Below are positions 59,983-64,000 of a stretch of 64,000 nucleotides of DNA, piece by piece. Both the position numbers and the translations under genes were made by a program. This DNA is from Portulaca oleracea. Lineage: Eukaryota > Streptophyta > Magnoliopsida > Caryophyllales > Portulacaceae. Where the stretch lies: contig CM055871.1 in the NCBI GenBank assembly GCA_029582165.1, forward strand, positions 29,868,802 to 29,932,801, in the 5' to 3' direction. The stretch's first letter is position 1, and every line of letters starts with the position of its first letter. The notes beneath the pieces are model-generated. The model did not search any database. It was given only the letters and a program-made list of their open reading frames with translations, and was not told the origin of the DNA.

Positions 59983-60260
59983 AATGGAAGAAGAAGAAGA
60001 AGAAGAAGAAGAAGAAGAAGAAGAAGAAGAAGAAGAAGAAAAACAGAGAACAGAGAACAGTACACGAAAGGAAGAAGAAGAAGAAGAAGAAGAAGAAGAA
60101 AAACAGAGAACAGTACACGAAAGAAAGAAGAAGAAGAAGAAGAAGAAGAAGAAGAAGAAGAAGAAGAAGAAGAAGAAAAACAGAGAACAGTACACGAAAG
60201 GAAGAAGAAGAAGAAGAAGAAGAAGAAGAAGAAGAAGAAGAAGAAGAAGAAGAAGAAGAA
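59983..60260. repeat. Tandem array of (GAA)n blocks with a shared spacer
   Basis: Four GAA runs (about 59989-60041, 60072-60101, 60127-60177 and 60201-60260) are separated by the same spacer, AACAGAGAACAGTACACGAAAG. The whole thus forms a higher-order repeat with a variable GAA part. It lies upstream (5') of the hAT transposase start. Frames of poly-Glu, poly-Lys or poly-Ser through it are artefacts of the repeat. Confidence 0.92.
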
Positions 60261-60809
60261 CAGAGAACAGTACCTGGTTTTCGCAGAGGATGAAGCAGCA
60301 GCAAGGAGGCCCCCAAAACAACAGCAACAACAACAGAGAGAAGGAAGAAGGCAGGTCAGATTGGAAGAGGGTGAAGAAGAGAACCCAACGTGAAAAGGGA
60401 GAAGCAAAACTGGTGAGTAATCTCGCGCTAGGGCTTTTTCTAATCTCGCGCTAGGGCTTTTTTTTTTAATTTGAACAGTACAAAATCCATTATGCCCCTA
60501 GGCGCGCGCCTCGCGCCGCCATTAAGCCAAAGGCGCACAAAAGCGCCGCGCTCCATGAATCGAGCCTCGCCTCGATCGGCGCGAGGTGCGCCTCGGCGCC
60601 TCGTGCGCCTTAGCGCGCGCCTCGTGCGCTTTTTCAAACTAAGATACTGATTGCTGCTGCCCGTGGTTTTTTCCCTATTTGGGTTTCCACGTAAAAAATA
60701 TTCTCTCCCTTTATCTTTATTCTTGCCTTTATCTATTGTTATCCTCGATTTCTATAATCATCCAAAATTTCCTTCCGCTGCATGTATTGCTCTATTTTAC
60801 ACCCTAACA

Positions 60810-61380
60810 AGTGGCTAACAACTGGCAGCAGATCTGAATGTTATCCTAACAATCTTAAATCACCCAAGAAATCCCACCCAAGAGTGTAGGATTAACCATC
60901 CACTCACAAACAAAAAGATTCACAAGCACTTCCACTCAAAAGGAGTAGCTTTTTATTGACTAGGGTTTCAAACACTCTTCAATTGCAACTTTCTCCTAAG
61001 GAGGATTCTCAATTTAAAATCTGATTTCCAAGTCGATCCTCCAAAATTGAAGGTTTACAAGTGTATAAATGAATGGGTAAAAGGGGAAAGAAAAGAAGGT
61101 CAAAACCCGAACAAACAACAAAAATAAGGATGAAAGGATGGTGTCATGGGCGACACGGATCGTATCACAGCTTTTTTCAATTCAAAACTCCATTTTTCTT
61201 CACTGATGAGACGACCGCGTTATAGGTTGACACTAGCATGACCCTCTTACTGTTTGTGGGGGGGGGGGGGGGGGGGAGGTGTCACAACCGTGTCATGCCT
61301 TGACATGATCATGTCCTTTAACACAAGTCTTGGCTCCCTTTTTGATGTGAATGACACATGCGTGTCATCCAAGGACATTA
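60810..61380. other. Non-coding DNA with a G19 run
   Basis: No gene was recognised. A run of 19 G stands at 61258-61276. Confidence 0.4.
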
Positions 61381-61943
61381 GACATGGCAATAAAACCCGA
61401 ATTTGTGGGTACTCGCCCTTACCCGACCCATTGTGGGTGATAAATTTTAGAAAAATCGAGTGAGGGTAGGATGATGGGTACTCATCTCAACCCAACGGGT
61501 ACCCTACCCGCCCCGCCCCAAATACCTACAAAACAAAGAAACTACTGTTGATTATTTATTATTAGGCCCCGGATATATATTAACATTTATGTTTATAGCT
61601 AATTTGTTGAGTTTTGTAACCACAATATTTTCTCTAAAATTTTATCATCCAAACCCATTTTTTTGGGCCGGGTAAAGGCGGGTATATTAATATAGTAAAT
61701 GTATTTTAGGCATGATAGTTGTCCAATTTCCCTCTTTCTAATATGAATCTTCATATAATATTTTCTTTTGATCACTAACATGATTATATCCGAAAATAAC
61801 TCGTTAATTTGTACATGTGGGTATAAAACATGTATATTTAATCTTCAATCATACCCAAATTATAACCGTTATACCCGCACTACCCGGTGGGTAAAGTAAG
61901 GGTACTCGTATTTTGTACCCGCTAAATATGGGCCGGTCATCCT
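61381..61943. mobile_element. Probable hAT-type MITE rich in GGGTAC and ACCCG
   Basis: The left part ACATGGCAATAAAACCCG, then GGGTACTCGCCC, and the inverted right part GGGTACTCG, then TACCCGCTAAATATGGGCCGGTCATCCTTG, resemble a plant MITE family with GATGGCAAT-type ends. No clean TSD was found, so the borders are approximate. Confidence 0.45.
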
Positions 61944-63209
61944 TGCTTCCTATGCTTTCTTCTCTATGCTTCTTTGTATGGTCTTCCAACCCAACCCTTA
62001 TGCAAGGTGAATGACCATAACGCCCCTAGGTTGCCCAAAGGGCCAAAATACCCTCGGGTTGATCTTCCTTGGATGTGAAAAGATTTAATTGCCCTTGGGT
62101 TGGTTCTTCTTCTGTTTGGCGCCCAAAATGGAAGTCGAGCTTGACTTCACTTCGTTATTCATGTCGAGAATTCTCAGGCCCTTTATAAACGACATGAGAA
62201 TGGTCTCGTTGATGACCTAAAGCTTCATCTCATGCCCCCAGGTCTACCTTGAGGTGAACACGGCTCCTAATGATGACCAAAAGCTTAGGTTTGTTTATGT
62301 TTGTTATGGAATACCCATGTGGACTTCTATAATAGTATCTATCTATAACTCATAGCACTAACCATGCATATATAACCCATATCATTAATCATGGATAACA
62401 TATATCACAGACCTAAATAATCATGGATTTCTATAATAATATCTATGGATAACACATACCACTAGCCATGGATGTAGTCAATGTATTGTCATGGATTATC
62501 ATGTATTAAGAACTTTTAGAGTGTTGTATTCTATGGATTGAAGCTTTTGATATTATACCATATATAGCTATTACATGTGTTTCATCAACCATCAACTATG
62601 AACTAGTGCTTTATTGATTTTTATGTACTTATCCGAACAAATTACATTCTGTTCCAACAACGTTGCTACTGACATATTATTAATTTGTTGATGTCTTCAT
62701 CAAGGGTACTCCATAATGAACAAAAACAACCATGTATTACCATACTAATATCTATGGACTACATATATAACGAACCATGGATGCATATATTAAATCCTGC
62801 ATGGCGGAATTGAAGAAGAAGAAGAAGAGGAGGAGGAGGGGGAGGAATAGAGAGGAGGAGATGCCTCTATTTCAATTTCCTTCTCAATCTCTCACCATCT
62901 TAAACCATAACTCCTCTCATCTCACCACCAGTCTGTCCACCACACAGGCGACCTCTTTCTTCTTCTTCCCTCACCTCACTTCCCTCTCCTTTTTCCAAGT
63001 TTTTAATTTTTTTGGAAGAAAGGAGGACAACTTCTTTCTTTGAGCAGCTAGCTATTAAGAAAAAAAAAATTCATTGAAATATGGCATGCTAACTTAGTGA
63101 TGTACATCCCATTTTTAAATATAAATTATGACTTCAAGGTTTTAGGACCTTTTCTGTCAATTTGGCTTTTGGGCGAGCCAGTGAATTACCTCTGCTTTTT
63201 TAACACCAC
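61944..63209. other. Non-coding DNA with short imperfect repeats
   Basis: No gene was recognised. Between 62320 and 62780 the motif CTATAATAATATCTATGGATAACACATA with CATTAACCATGGAT recurs about five times, imperfectly. A GAAGAAGAAGAGGAGGAGG stretch stands at 62811-62848. Confidence 0.4.
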
Positions 63210-63212
63210 TAA

Positions 63213-63437
63213 GGGTCTGTCATATTCATGGGTAACTCCCATTTATCAAAATTTACCAGTTTGTGCCTAAATTTACCAAAATTTACCAAACTTAAAAAAA
63301 CAAAAAAATTAATTTTGATACATTGGCGTAAATTTGTCAAACGTTACCAAAATTTATCAAAAGTTACTAAAAATTACCAAAAGTTACCAAAATTTAACTT
63401 TTATCTAACTATTTTTATCTATGAATTTGACATACCC
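63213..63437. mobile_element. Tourist-like MITE, GGGTGTGT family, copy 2, in the PBC promoter
   Basis: The ends GGGTCTGTCATATTCATGG and (other strand) GGGTATGTCAAATTCATAG are flanked by TAA at 63210-63212 and 63438-63440. The interior repeats AAATTTACCAAAATTTACC. It ends about 220 bp before the PBC start codon. Confidence 0.7.
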
Positions 63438-63657
63438 TAAAAATATGGGGTTAGTGAAAAAGTTGAAATGAATTATTTCTGTTTGGGGCTTGTGAAAAAG
63501 GATGTGACTTACTCTCCAAGACACACGAATCTCTCCTTTTCTTCCTGTTTGGGTCTTTATTTCCCATCAGTTGCTCACACTCTCTTGGTTCCAGCTTCAC
63601 CCTTCGAAACTCTCTACGCATTCATCTTCCTTCATTCAGATTTGGTATCACTCTGCT

Positions 63658-63961
63658 ATGTCTGTAAGTCCTCTCTCTCCCCTTGCTTCCTCTGGAAACC
63701 CTAATCCTTCTCCCTAATCTTGTTATCTTAGACGTTTGTTTGTTAATTTGCCTCTTTGGATTTTCGTGGAAATGAGCAGATCTTCGAGTACAATGGGAGT
63801 GCCTTGGTCGCCATGGTGGGCAAGAATTGCTTCGCCATCGCTAGTGATCGTAGATTAGGTGTTCAACTTCAGACAGTTGCCACTGATTTTCAGCGTATTT
63901 CCAAAGTTCATGACCATCTTTTCATCGGTCTCTCTGGTCTTGCCTCTGATGCGCAAACTCT
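63658..63961 (+). CDS. PBC1: 20S proteasome subunit beta-3 (PBC/PSMB3), partial
   Basis: A beta-ring subunit of the 20S proteasome core, present in cytosol and nucleus. It is one of the non-catalytic beta subunits, without a processed N-terminal Thr. Exon 1 is only ATG TCT (63658-63663), followed by donor GTAAGT. Exon 2 starts at 63780 after GAGCAG and encodes IFEYNGSALVAMVGKNCFA, then a near-invariant stretch with SDRRLGVQLQT and FQRISKVHDHLFIGLSGL. It ends at a likely donor CT/GTACGA at 63961. Length so far is about 62 of the usual 204 or so residues; the rest lies beyond the window. Start choice: MS plus IFEYNGSA is the family N-terminus and both splice sites are strong. Whether it is PBC1 or PBC2 cannot be decided. 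Upstream are a pyrimidine-rich UTR and a Tourist-like MITE. Confidence 0.92.
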
Positions 63962-64000
63962 GTACGATTTCTTTCTCTATCGTCTTTGATTTTCTGTTTC

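Larger units (their letters stand above)
56625..60643 (-). mobile_element. hAT transposon with complete ends, 4.02 kb, 8-bp TSD
   Basis: The ends CTTAGATTCAAAAAGCGC and (other strand) CTTAGTTTGAAAAAGCGC are flanked by an exact 8-bp duplication, ATACTGAT (56617-56624 and 60644-60651). Both subterminal regions are packed with GCGC, GAGGCGC and AGGCGC motifs, likely transposase-binding sites. The transposase gene runs on -. The upstream (5') region includes large GAA arrays. Perfect TSDs suggest a fairly recent insertion, yet the gene is decayed. Confidence 0.92.
56263..60809 (+). mobile_element. Ty1-copia LTR split by a hAT transposon
   Basis: The left part, 56263-56624, starts TGTGGCAAG and contains a TATA box with start-site context (CCCTATAAATAGAGG at 56440) and the CTTGTAATATCTCATT stretch typical of copia LTRs. 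After the hAT element, the right part 60652-60809 continues with GCCCGTGGTTTTTTCCC and GGGTTTCCACGT and ends CCCTAACA. Together they make an LTR of about 520 bp. The following AGTGG resembles the usual gap before a primer site, but TATCAGAGC is absent and no internal coding region is visible, so it may be a solo LTR. Confidence 0.75.

Noticed and set aside
59889..60454. Overlapping long frames of poly-Ser, poly-Leu, poly-Phe, poly-Glu and poly-Lys on both strands
   Set aside because: They are translations of the GAA/TTC array in different frames and have no independent coding evidence.
1..64000. CRISPR arrays, bacterial operons, tRNA genes
   Set aside because: The window is a plant nuclear segment. 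The tandem repeats seen have transposon context, and no tRNA cloverleaf was recognised by eye; a tRNAscan-SE run would be the decisive test.

Overview
The window is nuclear DNA of a flowering plant, most likely a eudicot. The evidence is compact introns with GT-AG borders, two plant-type NRAMP metal-transporter genes, the first exons of a 20S proteasome beta-3 gene, and a dense set of plant transposons (CACTA, MULE, hAT, Helitron, Tourist and Stowaway MITEs, L1-type LINEs, Ty1-copia, Ty3-gypsy, and a Cassandra TRIM with 5S-rRNA-like LTRs). I cannot name the species from the sequence alone. Base composition is strongly AT-rich, with (TA)n microsatellites at many element borders.

Only three host genes are well supported. 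Two NRAMP1/6-type genes lie tail to tail: NRAMP-A on + (about 22167-25976, 11 exons) and NRAMP-B on - (26409-32671, 12 exons), with 432 bp between their stop codons. Both spliced frames are open end to end. They differ by three intron presence/absence events, NRAMP-B uses a GC-AG intron, and NRAMP-A has changes in the otherwise conserved GQSST transport signature. At the right edge (63658-end) starts a PBC (PSMB3) proteasome gene, cut by the window.

The rest is mostly transposon strata. 0.4-5 kb: a copia pol remnant split by a Tourist MITE, then a 3.16-kb CACTA element carrying a 1.2-kb Mutator-like foldback. 6-9.4 kb: a Tourist-like MITE and a Helitron with two 5' ends. 10.4-16.5 kb: a truncated Ty3-gypsy element on - (long LTR, tRNA-Arg-type primer site, tandem repeats, broken gag). 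18-21 kb: a hAT MITE, a MULE-MITE and a poly(A) retroposon. 33.6-36.8 kb: a decayed L1-type LINE. 38-43 kb: Helitron ends, an inverted repeat, a SINE and a MITE. 44.7-46.1 kb: a Cassandra TRIM tandem array. 46.7-47.9 kb: a small CACTA element with palindromic subterminal repeats. 48-54 kb: gene scraps (trihelix), a MULE-MITE, a retroposon, MITEs, a 5'-truncated LINE and a long inverted repeat. 54-60.8 kb: a hAT scrap, a LINE RT scrap, and a copia LTR split by a complete-ended 4.0-kb hAT transposon with a decayed transposase gene. 60.8-63.2 kb is largely non-coding.

Element borders were called by eye from terminal repeats and target-site duplications (TSDs). Where both ends and a TSD agree I give exact coordinates; elsewhere the borders are approximate. 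No alignment or database search was run.
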